Shown here: positions 57,227 to 64,000 of the stretch, piece after piece | Layout: each line of letters opens with the position of its first letter | Numbering within the stretch: position 1 is the stretch's first letter | Source: Actinacidiphila glaucinigra | GTDB taxonomy: Bacteria; Actinomycetota; Actinomycetes; Streptomycetales; Streptomycetaceae | Length of the DNA: 64,000 bases | Direction of reading: 5' to 3' | Assembly (NCBI RefSeq): GCF_900188405.1 | Contig: NZ_FZOF01000024.1 | Span: 62,001 to 126,000, forward strand | Notes under the pieces: model-generated | Seen by the model: the letters and a program-made list of their open reading frames with translations, nothing else | Told to the model about the DNA's origin: nothing | The model's database searches: none | Program-made: the position numbers and the translations under genes

Positions 57227-57976
57227 TCAGCGGCCGGTCTTCAGACGCCGGTACTGCTTGTCGAGGAGCCGGGCGAGCAGGTCCTTGCCGGGGGTCTTCG
57301 CCCCGGTGACGGAGAGGGTGATGTGCACGTCGCCCTGGTGCGACAGGACGATCACCGAACCGGTGCTCTCCGCGGAGGAGGACGACAGCCGGTAGGCCTT
57401 GGCGGGGCTGCCCGACGAGGGCAGCGTGATCCGGGTGCCCTGGTAGTAGAAGGCGTTGTAGTAGGCGGTCGCGGAGCCCTCGTTCGCGAAGCGGACGAGC
57501 TGCGCGGAGACCTCGTAGTCGCCGTCGCCGGTGAGATAGGTCCGCTGGGCCGCCGCCTTGAAACCGTGGGTGGCCAGGGCCTGCTTCACGTCGGCGGAGT
57601 CCGCGACCTCGGAGCGGGAGAGCTCCGTGCCCTCCTCGTCCCCGTAGATCTCGGCGTCCGCCGGCGGGGCGAGCAGGAAGTAGCGCAGGTCGCCGCGGTG
57701 CCTGCCGTCGTCCACGGTGCCCTTGAGGGTGCGGGTGGGCGAGGGCGTCGACGTCGGGCCGGTGCTCGGGGACGCGGTCGGCGACGGCGTCGCGGGGTCG
57801 GCCGTCTCCGGATCCCGGCTGCTCGGCGCGGCCCCGCCGGGGAGCGCGGACGCGGACGGCGACGAGGACGAGGAGCCGAACGCCACGACGGCCCCCGCGG
57901 TCAATGTCGCGAGCACAACAAGTCCGACGATCGTGGCGATCACGACGCCGGTACGCGAATCGGTACGCGCTTCCAC
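57227..57976 (-). CDS. Paralogous anchored protein 1 of membrane cassette
   Basis: 249 aa, first gene. The GTG at 57976 follows GGGGGGGCTT. A short polar N-terminus, a membrane helix (VVIATIVGLVVLATLTAGAVVAFG, about 10-33), a long Ser/Pro/Thr linker (about 35-83), then the domain: DLRYFLLAPPADAEIYGDEEGTELSR, RTYLTGDGDYEVSAQLVRF. Again similar in layout to the next three genes. The promoter is at 58036-58065. Confidence 0.75.
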   Translation of the reverse strand: MEARTDSRTGVVIATIVGLVVLATLTAGAVVAFGSSSSSPSASALPGGAAPSSRDPETADPATPSPTASPSTGPTSTPSPTRTLKGTVDDGRHRGDLRYFLLAPPADAEIYGDEEGTELSRSEVADSADVKQALATHGFKAAAQRTYLTGDGDYEVSAQLVRFANEGSATAYYNAFYYQGTRITLPSSGSPAKAYRLSSSSAESTGSVIVLSHQGDVHITLSVTGAKTPGKDLLARLLDKQYRRLKTGR

Positions 57977-58035
57977 AAGCCCCCCCGGGCAGAAATCCGC
58001 GGCCGGCGCGCTGATCGCGCCCACGCGGCGAACGC

Positions 58036-58065
58036 ATTATGCCGAGCGTCGGTAAACGCTCTCAA
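58036..58065 (-). promoter_or_regulatory. Promoter of the four-gene membrane cassette
   Basis: On the minus strand TTGAGA (58065-58060), 18 bp, then CATAAT (58041-58036). The predicted start near 58029 gives about 53 nt of leader. It is divergent from the leaderless promoter of the DsrE gene. Confidence 0.6.
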
Positions 58066-58104
58066 TGTTTTTCCCGTGAGACGGGCCACCTTAGGGTATA
58101 GGGC

Positions 58105-58467
58105 ATGGCGAAGAAGCTCGTGATCAAGGTGACCGCAGGTGCGGACGCCCCCGAACGCTGCTCCCAGGCGTTCACCGTGGCGGCGGTGGCCGTCGCCAGC
58201 GGCGTGGAGGTGTCGCTCTGGCTGACCGGTGAGTCCTCCTGGTTCGCCCTGCCGGGACGGGCCGCGGAGTTCGATCTGCCGCACGCCGCGCCGCTGCCCG
58301 ACCTGATCGAGGGGATCCTGGCGGGCGGGCGGATCACGCTGTGCACGCAGTGCGCGGCGCGCCGGGACATCACGGAGAAGGACGTCCTGGAGGGTGTCCG
58401 GATCGCCGGTGCGCAGGTCTTCGTCAGCGAGGCCATGGCCGACGGCACGCAGGCCCTCGTCTACTGA
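58105..58467 (+). CDS. DsrE-family sulfur-relay-like protein
   Basis: 120 aa. DsrE/F-like fold: KLVIKVTAGADAPERCSQAFTVAAVAVASGVEVSLWLTGESSWFA, then RITLCTQCAARRDITEKDVLEGVRIAGAQVFVSEAM. The CTQC near residues 79-82 could carry a persulfide, and C19 is a second. It belongs to sulfur-transfer proteins; partner unknown. TAGGGT at 58092-58097 lies 7 nt before the ATG: leaderless. A sulfur-linked unit (sseA, DUF1416) lies nearby. Confidence 0.85.
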   Translation: MAKKLVIKVTAGADAPERCSQAFTVAAVAVASGVEVSLWLTGESSWFALPGRAAEFDLPHAAPLPDLIEGILAGGRITLCTQCAARRDITEKDVLEGVRIAGAQVFVSEAMADGTQALVY

Positions 58468-58476
58468 GAGCCGCCG

Positions 58477-58504
58477 CCGGGGGGACACGGACGTGTCTCC
58501 CCGG
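58477..58504. terminator. Bidirectional terminator between DsrE and DUF3099 genes
   Basis: 12-bp stem with one G-U pair (left arm CCGGGGGGACAC at 58477-58488), 4-nt loop, complement at 58493-58504; between convergent stops. Confidence 0.65.
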
Positions 58505-58507
58505 GCG

Positions 58508-58777
58508 TCAGTGCTGGTCGCGGTGGTCGTCGCGGCGGTCCAGCTCGCGCCACCACTCGTCGGAGGTCGGGTCGCCGGTCTCGTCCCACCAGCGCTCGTC
58601 CGGGCCCCTGCGGTTGGCCACGACGGCGGCGATCGGCGGGATGACCATGGCCACCACGCACATCCCGACGGCCACCGGCACCGACCACAGGCGCACGAGA
58701 CTCCACGCCAGGACGAAGAGCAGAACGCAACTGCCCATCATGGCGTAATACCAGCGACGACGACGCCTCGTGGACAC
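58508..58777 (-). CDS. DUF3099-family small membrane protein
   Basis: 89 aa. STRRRRRWYYAMMGSCVLLFVLAWSLV (helix 1), RLWSVPVAVGMCVVAMVIPPIAAVVANRRGPDE (helix 2), then a Trp/Asp-rich tail DERWWDETGDPTSDEWWRELDRRDDH. The motif layout, RRRRWYY, two helices and WW in the tail, matches DUF3099. TACGGT (58789-58784) lies 6 nt before the GTG: leaderless. Function unknown. Confidence 0.8.
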   Translation of the reverse strand: MSTRRRRRWYYAMMGSCVLLFVLAWSLVRLWSVPVAVGMCVVAMVIPPIAAVVANRRGPDERWWDETGDPTSDEWWRELDRRDDHRDQH

Positions 58778-58794
58778 CCTTCCACCGTACGACC

Positions 58795-58843
58795 CGAAGG
58801 GCCGCACTCCCACTCGGTGGCCCGGTGGAAATGCGGCCCTTCG
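58795..58843 (-). terminator. Terminator after DUF1416 gene
   Basis: 12-bp stem (left arm CGAAGGGCCGCA at 58795-58806) with TGCGGCCCTTCG (58832-58843), 25-nt loop, 20 bp past the DUF1416 stop. Confidence 0.65.
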
Positions 58844-58862
58844 CGTTCGGGCGGCCGTCGGG

Positions 58863-59153
58863 TCAGACGGCGATGGCGACCTCGGTGAGGTCGCCCCGCT
58901 GTGCGACGACGGCACGGTCCACCGTGGCGCCGGGCACGAGGGCGCGCAGCGTCCACGTGCCGGGGGCCGCGAAGAAGCGGAACTGGCCGGTCGCCGAGGT
59001 CGGGACCTCGGCCGTGAACTCGCCGCCGCCGTCCAGCAGCCGGACGTAGCCGGTCACCGGCTCGCCGTCGCGGGTCACGGAACCCTGGATGATCGTCTCG
59101 GTCGCCACGTCGATGCCGGCCAGGTCCGGGCCGCCTGCCTTCGCTCCACACAT
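58863..59153 (-). CDS. DUF1416-family protein
   Basis: 96 aa. MCGAKAGGPDLAGIDVATETIIQGSVTRDGEPVTGYVRLLDGGGEFTAEV then TGQFRFFAAPGTWTLRALVPG: a carboxypeptidase-regulatory-like beta sandwich with N-terminal Cys at position 2. This family always follows the rhodanese gene sseA in actinobacteria. The pair is probably one transcript, with 34 bp between them; the role in thiosulfate or cysteine sulfur transfer is inferred from context. Confidence 0.85.
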   Translation of the reverse strand: MCGAKAGGPDLAGIDVATETIIQGSVTRDGEPVTGYVRLLDGGGEFTAEVPTSATGQFRFFAAPGTWTLRALVPGATVDRAVVAQRGDLTEVAIAV

Positions 59154-59187
59154 GGTGCTGATTCCTCCGGGTCGGGGTCTCGGGGGC

Positions 59188-60033
59188 TTACTTGGCTGCG
59201 CCGAGCTCGATCGGCACGCCGACGAGGGAGCCGTACTCGGTCCAGGAACCGTCGTAGTTCTTGACGTTGGGCTGGCCGAGCAGCTCGTGCAGCACGAACC
59301 AGCTGTGCGCGGAGCGCTCGCCGATGCGGCAGTAGGCGATGGTGTCCTTGGCCAGGTCCACGCCCTCGCCCTCGTACAGCTCCTTCAGCTCGTCGTCCGA
59401 CTTGAAGGTGCCGTCGTCGTTGGCCGACTTCGACCACGGGATGTTCCGGGCGGTCGGGATGTGGCCCGGGCGCTGGGACTGCTCCTGCGGGAGGTGGGCC
59501 GGGGCGAGCAGCTTGCCGGAGAACTCGTCGGGCGAGCGCACGTCGACCAGGTTCAGGCTGCCGATGGCGGCGACCACGTCGTCGCGGAAGGCGCGGATCG
59601 AGACGTCCTGGGCCTTGGCCTTGTACTCGGTGGCCGGGCGGGCGGGGACCTCGGAGCCGTCGACCAGGTCGCGGGAGTCCAGCTCCCACTTCTTGCGGCC
59701 GCCGTCGAGGAGCTTGACGTCCTGGTGGCCGTAGAGCTTGAAGTACCAGTACGCGTAGGACGCGAACCAGTTGTTGTTGCCGCCGTAGAGGACGACGGTG
59801 TCGTCGTTGCCGATGCCCTTCTCCGACAGGAGCTTCTCGAAGCCGGCCTGGTCGACGAAGTCACGGCGCACCGGGTCCTGGAGGTCCTGCTTCCAGTCGA
59901 TCCGGACGGCGTTCTTGATGTGGTTCTTGTCGTACGCCGACGTGTCCTCGTCGACCTCGACGATGACCACCTTCGGGTCGTCGATCCGGGCCTGGACCCA
60001 GTCGGCGTCCACCAGGACGTCACTGCGGCTCAT
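59188..60033 (-). CDS. sseA: Thiosulfate/mercaptopyruvate sulfurtransferase SseA
   Basis: 281 aa, two rhodanese domains. The C-terminal domain has catalytic C235 in CRIGERSAHS; the N-terminal one is inactive but contains NNNWFASYAYWYFKLYGHQDVKLLDGGRKKWE. It transfers sulfur from thiosulfate (or mercaptopyruvate) to cyanide or thiols; the CRIGERS loop fits the thiosulfate type. The ATG at 60033 follows CGGAGGAGACAGCA. The 145-bp leader contains a 26-aa Cys-coding ORF, so regulation by cysteine is expected. Confidence 0.94.
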   Translation of the reverse strand: MSRSDVLVDADWVQARIDDPKVVIVEVDEDTSAYDKNHIKNAVRIDWKQDLQDPVRRDFVDQAGFEKLLSEKGIGNDDTVVLYGGNNNWFASYAYWYFKLYGHQDVKLLDGGRKKWELDSRDLVDGSEVPARPATEYKAKAQDVSIRAFRDDVVAAIGSLNLVDVRSPDEFSGKLLAPAHLPQEQSQRPGHIPTARNIPWSKSANDDGTFKSDDELKELYEGEGVDLAKDTIAYCRIGERSAHSWFVLHELLGQPNVKNYDGSWTEYGSLVGVPIELGAAK

Positions 60034-60178
60034 TGCTGTCTCCTCCGGGGCAGTTGCGGATGTCTCGGCGCACGGACGGGTGCGCACGGGTGCCGGGCTG
60101 CGCTGCACGGGCGCGTCACGGCGTTTGCGCGGGGAAGGACGGGGCGGCGTGCGGCGCCGGAAGACGGCGCGGGGGCCC

Positions 60179-60259
60179 CTAGGGGACGCGACAGAGCATG
60201 GCGGCGACACGGCACAGGTCGACTGCCCGCCGCTTCGTGAGGTCCGCCTGTCGCTTCAT
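60179..60259 (-). CDS. Cys-coding leader peptide before sseA (26 aa)
   Basis: ATG at 60259, stop at 60179. MKRQADLTKRRAVDLCRVAA then MLCRVP; the two Cys codons lie near the end. Streptomyces have many such leaderless leader peptides, with TKRRAVDLCR-type cores, in front of sulfur genes. In mycobacteria polycysteine ORFs act as attenuators that sense Cys-tRNA. TACGAT (60272-60267) is 7 nt before the ATG, giving a leaderless mRNA. Several GC-rich inverted runs between 60034 and 60180 could form the regulatory hairpins. Confidence 0.75.
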   Translation of the reverse strand: MKRQADLTKRRAVDLCRVAAMLCRVP

Positions 60260-60266
60260 GGGCTCG

Positions 60267-60296
60267 ATCGTAGGGAAGGGGACCGGCCGGTGTCAC
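60267..60296 (-). promoter_or_regulatory. Leaderless promoter of the sseA leader
   Basis: On the minus strand GTGACA (60296-60291), an 18-bp spacer and TACGAT (60272-60267). Predicted transcription begins at the leader ATG at 60259. Confidence 0.65.
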
Positions 60297-60431
60297 CGCC
60301 GGTCCGCATAGCGAGAAAAGATTGTCCGTACTTCGGGATGAACAGCGGGTACCGGGTGGGGTACCGGGTGCCCGACCGGCGGATCGGCGCCCGCACCGCC
60401 TCGCATCGACTGCGGAGCGGACGCCCCCGTC

Positions 60432-61145
60432 TCACTGGGCGAGAACGACCTTCGTGCCCGTCGCCGCGATGCTGATGCCGTCGGCGGTCGCGGTCACCGA
60501 GCGGAGCTCGATGCCCTCCGGCAGGCCCGACAGGGCGCGGGTGAAGTCGATCCGCTCGCGGATCAGGTCCTCCACGACCGGGGGCAGCGACTCCAGTCCC
60601 GGTATCTTGCCCGCGGTCAGCTTGATGCCGCCCTTGCCCGTCACGCTGACCTCGCTCACCACGCTGCGCTTGATCGTGCCGACCGGCGTGGAGACCTCCA
60701 CACCCACCTTGACCTGGCCCTTGCCGTTCTCCGAGGTGCCCCCGTAGCCGATGGTCACACCGCTCGGAGCGGCCTTGGCGAGGTCTTCGTAGCGGACGAG
60801 GGCGGTGCCCTCGGCCGTGTCGGCGACCGCGCTGCTGAAGCCGCTGCCCAGTTTCACCCCGTGCAGATCGGCCTGGAAGCGGGCGACACGCAGCGTCTGG
60901 CCGCCGGTGCCGGTGGCCTGCACGCCGTCCGCCGTCACCTCGACGTCGTCCAGCTTCTCGGCCAGCACCTGCGTGAGGAACGGGAAGCCCTTGATGTCGA
61001 TACCCGGTGGGGAGGTCAGACCGAGCGTCTGCTGCGCCCGGTCCGAGGCCTCGGACTCCGCGAAGTGCACGGCGATCCGGTCCGCCGCGACGAACAGGCC
61101 GCCGAGGACCACGACGAGAACGAGCAGGATCCGGACAGCACGCAT
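60432..61145 (-). CDS. DUF2993 (LmeA-like) secreted protein
   Basis: 237 aa. The N-terminal hydrophobic segment (RAVRILLVLVVVLGGLFVAADRIAV) anchors or exports it. The remainder is a DUF2993 fold: AEKLDDVEVTADGVQATGTGGQTLRVARFQADLHGVKLGSG and KGQVKVGVEVSTPVGTIKRSVVSEVSVTGKGGIKLTAGKIPG. In mycobacteria the family member LmeA affects lipomannan elongation and binds acidic phospholipids. The ATG follows CGGGGGTTGACTG; a TAGGGT box lies further upstream (about 61177-61182). Confidence 0.85.
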   Translation of the reverse strand: MRAVRILLVLVVVLGGLFVAADRIAVHFAESEASDRAQQTLGLTSPPGIDIKGFPFLTQVLAEKLDDVEVTADGVQATGTGGQTLRVARFQADLHGVKLGSGFSSAVADTAEGTALVRYEDLAKAAPSGVTIGYGGTSENGKGQVKVGVEVSTPVGTIKRSVVSEVSVTGKGGIKLTAGKIPGLESLPPVVEDLIRERIDFTRALSGLPEGIELRSVTATADGISIAATGTKVVLAQ

Positions 61146-61188
61146 CAGTCAACCCCCGAGTCGGTGTTCGGACCGACCCTAGTCCGTC

Positions 61189-62070
61189 TCAGCCCAGCAG
61201 TGCCCGGGCCGTCACGTAGACGGCCGGGGCCGCGGCGGTCAGCGGCAGCGCCACACCCGCCGTGAAGTGGACGAACCGCGACGGGAAATCGTAGCTGGCC
61301 ACCCGGAGGCCGATCAGCGCGCAGACCCCGGCGGCCAGCGCGACCAGCGCCGCGTCGGAGGTCTCCAGCTGCCCGAGGGCGATGCCGCTGCCGGTGGCGG
61401 CGGCGAGCGCGACCAGGACCGAGACCACGCCGGGCAGCGGGATCGCGCGGGCGAGCGTCGCGACGGCGACGGCGATCACCGCGGTCACGACGGCGTCGGT
61501 GCCCCGCGGGTCGGCCGTGGTCGCCAGGAAGCCGGTGGCCAGGATCGTGATGAGGGTCGAGGCGGAGGTCGCGGTCAGCGAGGAGAGCCGCTCCTCGGGG
61601 CTGCCGCGGTGCCGCAATTGCAGGACGAGGACGAGCAGCAGCCAGACGCCGAGGGTGCCGATGATCACCGCCGGGGCGTTGTCCACCCCGTCGACCAGTA
61701 CGGCGGCCTCGGCGGTGACGCCCGCCAGGAAGGCCAGCACGATGCCCTGCCGGGCCGGCCACATGCCGTTCAGCCGGAACCAGCCGGCCGCGGTGACCGC
61801 CTGCAGCACCACGCCCGCCGCGGCGAGCGCGGGGCGGCCCAGCAGCGCCCCGCCGGCCAGCAGCAGCGCCAGCGCGGCCGTGACGAGGGCGGGCTGCATG
61901 CCGGGGGCGATGATCGGCGAGCCGGTGCGGGACGCCTGGCGGCGCCGGGCGGCGCGGCCGGCGCCCGGGGGCGGCTCCGGGGCGCCGTCTACGGGCGGGA
62001 GGACGGCGGTGGTGTCGTGCGCCGGCATCGGGCCCGCGCCGCGGTCGTACCAGTCGTGGTTGTCGGTCAC
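61189..62070 (-). CDS. Multi-pass membrane protein (293 aa)
   Basis: GTG at 62070 after GGGAGGATGAGCAC. A Pro-rich cytoplasmic N-terminus (1-55) precedes about eight hydrophobic segments (ALVTAALALLLAGGALLG, AGVVLQAVTAAGW, IVLAFLAGVTAEAAVLV, VIIGTLGVWLLLVLVLQL, LITILATGFLATTA, AVVTAVIAVAVATLARAIP, VVSVLVALAAATGSGIAL, ALVALAAGVCALIGL). No family recognised with certainty; similar proteins follow the MoaD-like gene in Streptomyces. The start overlaps the MoaD-like stop region, so the two are coupled. Confidence 0.75.
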   Translation of the reverse strand: MTDNHDWYDRGAGPMPAHDTTAVLPPVDGAPEPPPGAGRAARRRQASRTGSPIIAPGMQPALVTAALALLLAGGALLGRPALAAAGVVLQAVTAAGWFRLNGMWPARQGIVLAFLAGVTAEAAVLVDGVDNAPAVIIGTLGVWLLLVLVLQLRHRGSPEERLSSLTATSASTLITILATGFLATTADPRGTDAVVTAVIAVAVATLARAIPLPGVVSVLVALAAATGSGIALGQLETSDAALVALAAGVCALIGLRVASYDFPSRFVHFTAGVALPLTAAAPAVYVTARALLG

Positions 62071-62074
62071 GTGC

Positions 62075-62338
62075 TCATCCTCCCGCGAACGGCGGGAGCA
62101 CCTCGACGGTGCCGCCGTCCGCCAACCGGACCCCGGCGTGGTCCCGGGTGCCGACGGGGTTCCCGTCGACCAGGAACGAACAGTTCGCCAGTACGCGGGC
62201 GAACTCGGGGCGGGACGCGTGGCGCTCGCGCGCCGCCTCCAGCGCCTCGGCGAGGGTGCCCTCCCGGTACGGCTCCTCCGCTGCGCCGGCGGCGGCCTTG
62301 GCCGCGGCCCAGTACCGGATGGTTCCGTGTGCCGCCAT
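62075..62338 (-). CDS. MoaD/ThiS-family sulfur carrier-like protein
   Basis: 87 aa, beta-grasp fold. It opens GTIRYWAAAKAAAGAAEEPYREGTLAEALEAARERHA and ends VEVLPPFAGG with the C-terminal Gly-Gly required for thiocarboxylate formation by an E1-like adenylase. It also has a Cys in ANCSFLVDGN. No MoaE or adenylase gene is adjacent, so whether it serves molybdopterin, thiamine or another sulfur pathway is open. The neighbouring membrane gene starts 5 bp downstream. Confidence 0.85.
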   Translation of the reverse strand: MAAHGTIRYWAAAKAAAGAAEEPYREGTLAEALEAARERHASRPEFARVLANCSFLVDGNPVGTRDHAGVRLADGGTVEVLPPFAGG

Positions 62339-62437
62339 AGCGGTCCTTCCGTTCGCCCGTGCGGGTCCTGCCGCGGTCCATGATGGCGCAGCGCGGGCGG
62401 CGAGCGGCGGCCGGGCCCGGTGGTGCGGGCCGCGGGG

Positions 62438-63280
62438 TCAGTCGGGTGCGCCGGCGGGGCGGGCCCGTTCGGCCGTCCACCCGGCGATGCGGCGCAGGAG
62501 GTCGGGCGCCGCGGCGTTCTCGGCGTGGCCGAATCCGGGCTCGATCCAGAGTTCGGCCGCGCCGCCCGCGGCGTCGGCGAGGGAGAGCGGGTGGTCGAGC
62601 GGGAAGTAGCCGTCGCGGTCGCCGTGCACGACGAGCAGCGGGGTGGGCGCGATGGACCGCACCGCCTCGACCGGGGCCACGGGCACGGGGTCCCAGTCCT
62701 TGTCGTGGATGCGGGTGTGCAGCAGTCCCCGGGAGACCATGCGTCCCACGGGCTGGGTGATCGCCCAGTGGACCCGGCGCATCGGCGCCGTACCGCGGTA
62801 GTACCAGCGCGCGGGCGCACTCACCGAGACGACGGCATCAACGTGCGCCCCCTCGTGCGCCGGTTTGCGCCCCGCGTGCCGCAGGACGACGGAACCGCCC
62901 ATGGAGAAGCCCACCGAGGCCACCGCGGGGTGCCCCAGCCGCCGTGCCCAGCGCACCGCGGCGTCCAGGTCCAGCACCTCGCGGTCGCCGACCGTGGAGC
63001 GTCCGCCCGAGCGGCCGTGGCCCCGGAAGGAGAAGGTCACCACACCGCCGACACCGGCCGTACCGGCGAAGATCTCCGCCGCGCGGCGCACGGCCGGCCG
63101 CTCCAGGGCTCCGGTGAAGCCGTGCGCGACCACGATCGCGAGCCCGCCGGGCGTCGATCCGGGCAGGTGGGCGGCGTCGATCGGCACCCGGTCCTCGGCC
63201 GTCAGCACGGCCCGCATCCCACCGGAGACGATCGACGGAACGCACGACCGCGCGACGGCGGGCTCACTCACGGACTCCAT
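62438..63280 (-). CDS. Alpha/beta hydrolase
   Basis: 280 aa. Nucleophile elbow GFSMGGS near residues 122-128, oxyanion loop HGFTG near 53-57, and His in GFGHAENAAAP near 250. LLVVHGDRDGYFPLDHP marks the Asp region. Lysophospholipase/BAAT-type esterase; substrate unknown. It lies directly upstream, divergently, of the glnR start (177 bp apart), a conserved actinobacterial arrangement. Confidence 0.88.
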   Translation of the reverse strand: MESVSEPAVARSCVPSIVSGGMRAVLTAEDRVPIDAAHLPGSTPGGLAIVVAHGFTGALERPAVRRAAEIFAGTAGVGGVVTFSFRGHGRSGGRSTVGDREVLDLDAAVRWARRLGHPAVASVGFSMGGSVVLRHAGRKPAHEGAHVDAVVSVSAPARWYYRGTAPMRRVHWAITQPVGRMVSRGLLHTRIHDKDWDPVPVAPVEAVRSIAPTPLLVVHGDRDGYFPLDHPLSLADAAGGAAELWIEPGFGHAENAAAPDLLRRIAGWTAERARPAGAPD

Positions 63281-63407
63281 GTGGGCTATTCTCTTTGGTC
63301 AAGAGGATCCGGGCAGCGTCGCCCCCGGGTCCTTTCGTGCTTTCCGGGCCACCGGAGCGCACCTGTCGGCGCACGCACACGTCCTCGCAGGACCGAGGAG
63401 GGTCGCA

Positions 63408-63461
63408 ATGGGCAAGCGGAACACGCATGACCGGACGATGAACGACGGGAGCGGCCTGTGA
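63408..63461 (+). CDS. 17-aa ORF overlapping the glnR start
   Basis: ATG at 63408 follows GAGGAGGGTCGCA, the best ribosome site near glnR. It reads MGKRNTHDRTMNDGSGL and ends TGA at 63459-63461, overlapping the glnR GTG (63458-63460) as GTGA. Such an arrangement predicts translational coupling of glnR to this short ORF. Whether the peptide itself does anything is unknown. Confidence 0.55.
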   Translation: MGKRNTHDRTMNDGSGL

Positions 63462-64000
63462 GCTCTCTCCTCCTCCTGACCAACGCGCTCCAGCCATCCA
63501 CCGAGGTGCTCCCCGCACTCGGGCTGCTGCTGCACAACGTACGGGTGGCCCCGGCCGAGGGCCCCGCGCTGGTGGACACCCCCGGCGCCGACGTGATCCT
63601 CGTCGACGGACGGCGCGACCTGCCGCAGGTCCGCTCGCTGTGCCAGCTGCTGCGCTCCACCGGACCCGGCTGCCCGCTGGTCCTGGTGGTCACCGAGGGC
63701 GGCCTCGCGGCCGTCACCGCGGACTGGGGCATCGACGACGTCCTGCTGGACACCGCCGGGCCTGCCGAGGTCGAGGCGCGGCTGCGGCTGGCGATGGGCC
63801 GCCAGCAGATCGGCGTCGACGACAGCCCGATGGAGATCCGCAACGGCGACCTGTCGGTGGACGAGGCCACGTACAGCGCGAAGCTCAAGGGCAGGGTCCT
63901 GGACCTGACCTTCAAGGAGTTCGAGCTGCTGAAGTACCTCGCACAGCACCCGGGCCGGGTCTTCACCCGCGCCCAGCTGCTGCAGGAGGTCTGGGGCTAC
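63458..64000 (+). CDS. glnR: Orphan nitrogen response regulator GlnR (3' end cut)
   Basis: First 181 codons. VSSLLLLTNALQPSTEVLPALGLLLHNVRV, GADVILVDGRRDLPQVRSL (receiver with the Asp but without the usual acidic pair), and PMEIRNGDLSVDEATYSAKLKGRVLDLTFKEFELLKYLAQHPGRVFTRAQLLQEVWGY, the OmpR-type winged helix. GlnR lacks a partner kinase and works without receiver phosphorylation; it activates glnA, amtB and related genes under nitrogen limitation. The GTG at 63458 has GGGAGC upstream. The divergent alpha/beta hydrolase is a conserved neighbour. Confidence 0.93.
   Translation, partial: MSSLLLLTNALQPSTEVLPALGLLLHNVRVAPAEGPALVDTPGADVILVDGRRDLPQVRSLCQLLRSTGPGCPLVLVVTEGGLAAVTADWGIDDVLLDTAGPAEVEARLRLAMGRQQIGVDDSPMEIRNGDLSVDEATYSAKLKGRVLDLTFKEFELLKYLAQHPGRVFTRAQLLQEVWGY

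Noticed and set aside
63286..63966. Minus-strand open frames over the start of glnR
   Set aside because: They are antisense to a clear GlnR response regulator.
1..64000. CRISPR arrays, rRNA genes, insertion sequences and intact prophage
   Set aside because: No regularly spaced repeats, no rRNA-like sequence, no transposase-like ORF and no phage structural gene were seen.

Overview
The window is chromosomal DNA of a Streptomyces (high-GC actinomycete). The evidence is very high GC with strong third-position bias, mycothiol biosynthesis (mshA), a nickel regulator with every known Nur metal ligand, an RsiG anti-sigma factor with both c-di-GMP-binding motifs, MsiK, PhoP/PhoR/PhoU, CarD and GlnR. 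Most of it is conserved core chromosome. No CRISPR array, rRNA, intact prophage or large antibiotic cluster was seen.

Layout. 1-12.7 kb: an LLM-type oxidoreductase divergent from an HxlR regulator, two large secreted enzymes (a beta-helix protein and a phosphodiester glycosidase/metallophosphatase fusion), a MerR regulator with its target, a tRNA-Thr beside a decayed integrase tail, then msiK. 12.7-23 kb: a nucleotidyltransferase, a DoxX protein, and a minus-strand housekeeping run (rlmB, cysS, ispF, ispD, carD) ending at a 615-bp intergenic region with a two-tier hairpin, then a lipoprotein facing phoP-phoR. 23-31 kb: phoU opposite phoR across a PHO box, a cysteine-rich mini-protein, several orphan genes, gpmA and an MFS exporter. 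31-44.4 kb: mshA with a YbjN gene, a methyltransferase, an NlpC/P60 protein, a SpoIIE-type phosphatase, an HTH regulator with a 13-bp perfect operator, a MerR-PP2C fusion, and asd-dapA. 44.9-49.6 kb: an accessory-looking stretch (APH-fold kinase, two HAD phosphatases, a GntR regulator, two paralogous 55-59 aa membrane proteins) with AT-rich patches. 49.6-64 kb: core genes again (Eis-like acetyltransferase, rsiG, dtd, ygfZ, nur, nitrobindin), a four-gene cassette of paralogous membrane proteins, the sseA/DUF1416 sulfur unit with a Cys-codon leader peptide, a MoaD-like protein, and the start of glnR.

How the parts fit. Phosphate control (PhoPR, PhoU), nitrogen control (GlnR), sugar uptake energised by MsiK, mycothiol redox buffering (MshA), nickel sensing (Nur) and sporulation timing (RsiG) sit within one 64-kb stretch. 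A recurring feature is leaderless transcription: many genes carry a TAnnnT-like -10 box 6-8 nt before the start codon and no Shine-Dalgarno. The least explained items are the four-paralog membrane cassette, the GntR/HAD/kinase accessory block, the Cys-rich peptide beside phoU, the intergenic hairpin near 20.2 kb, and three small ORFs (before sseA, before glnR, before nitrobindin).
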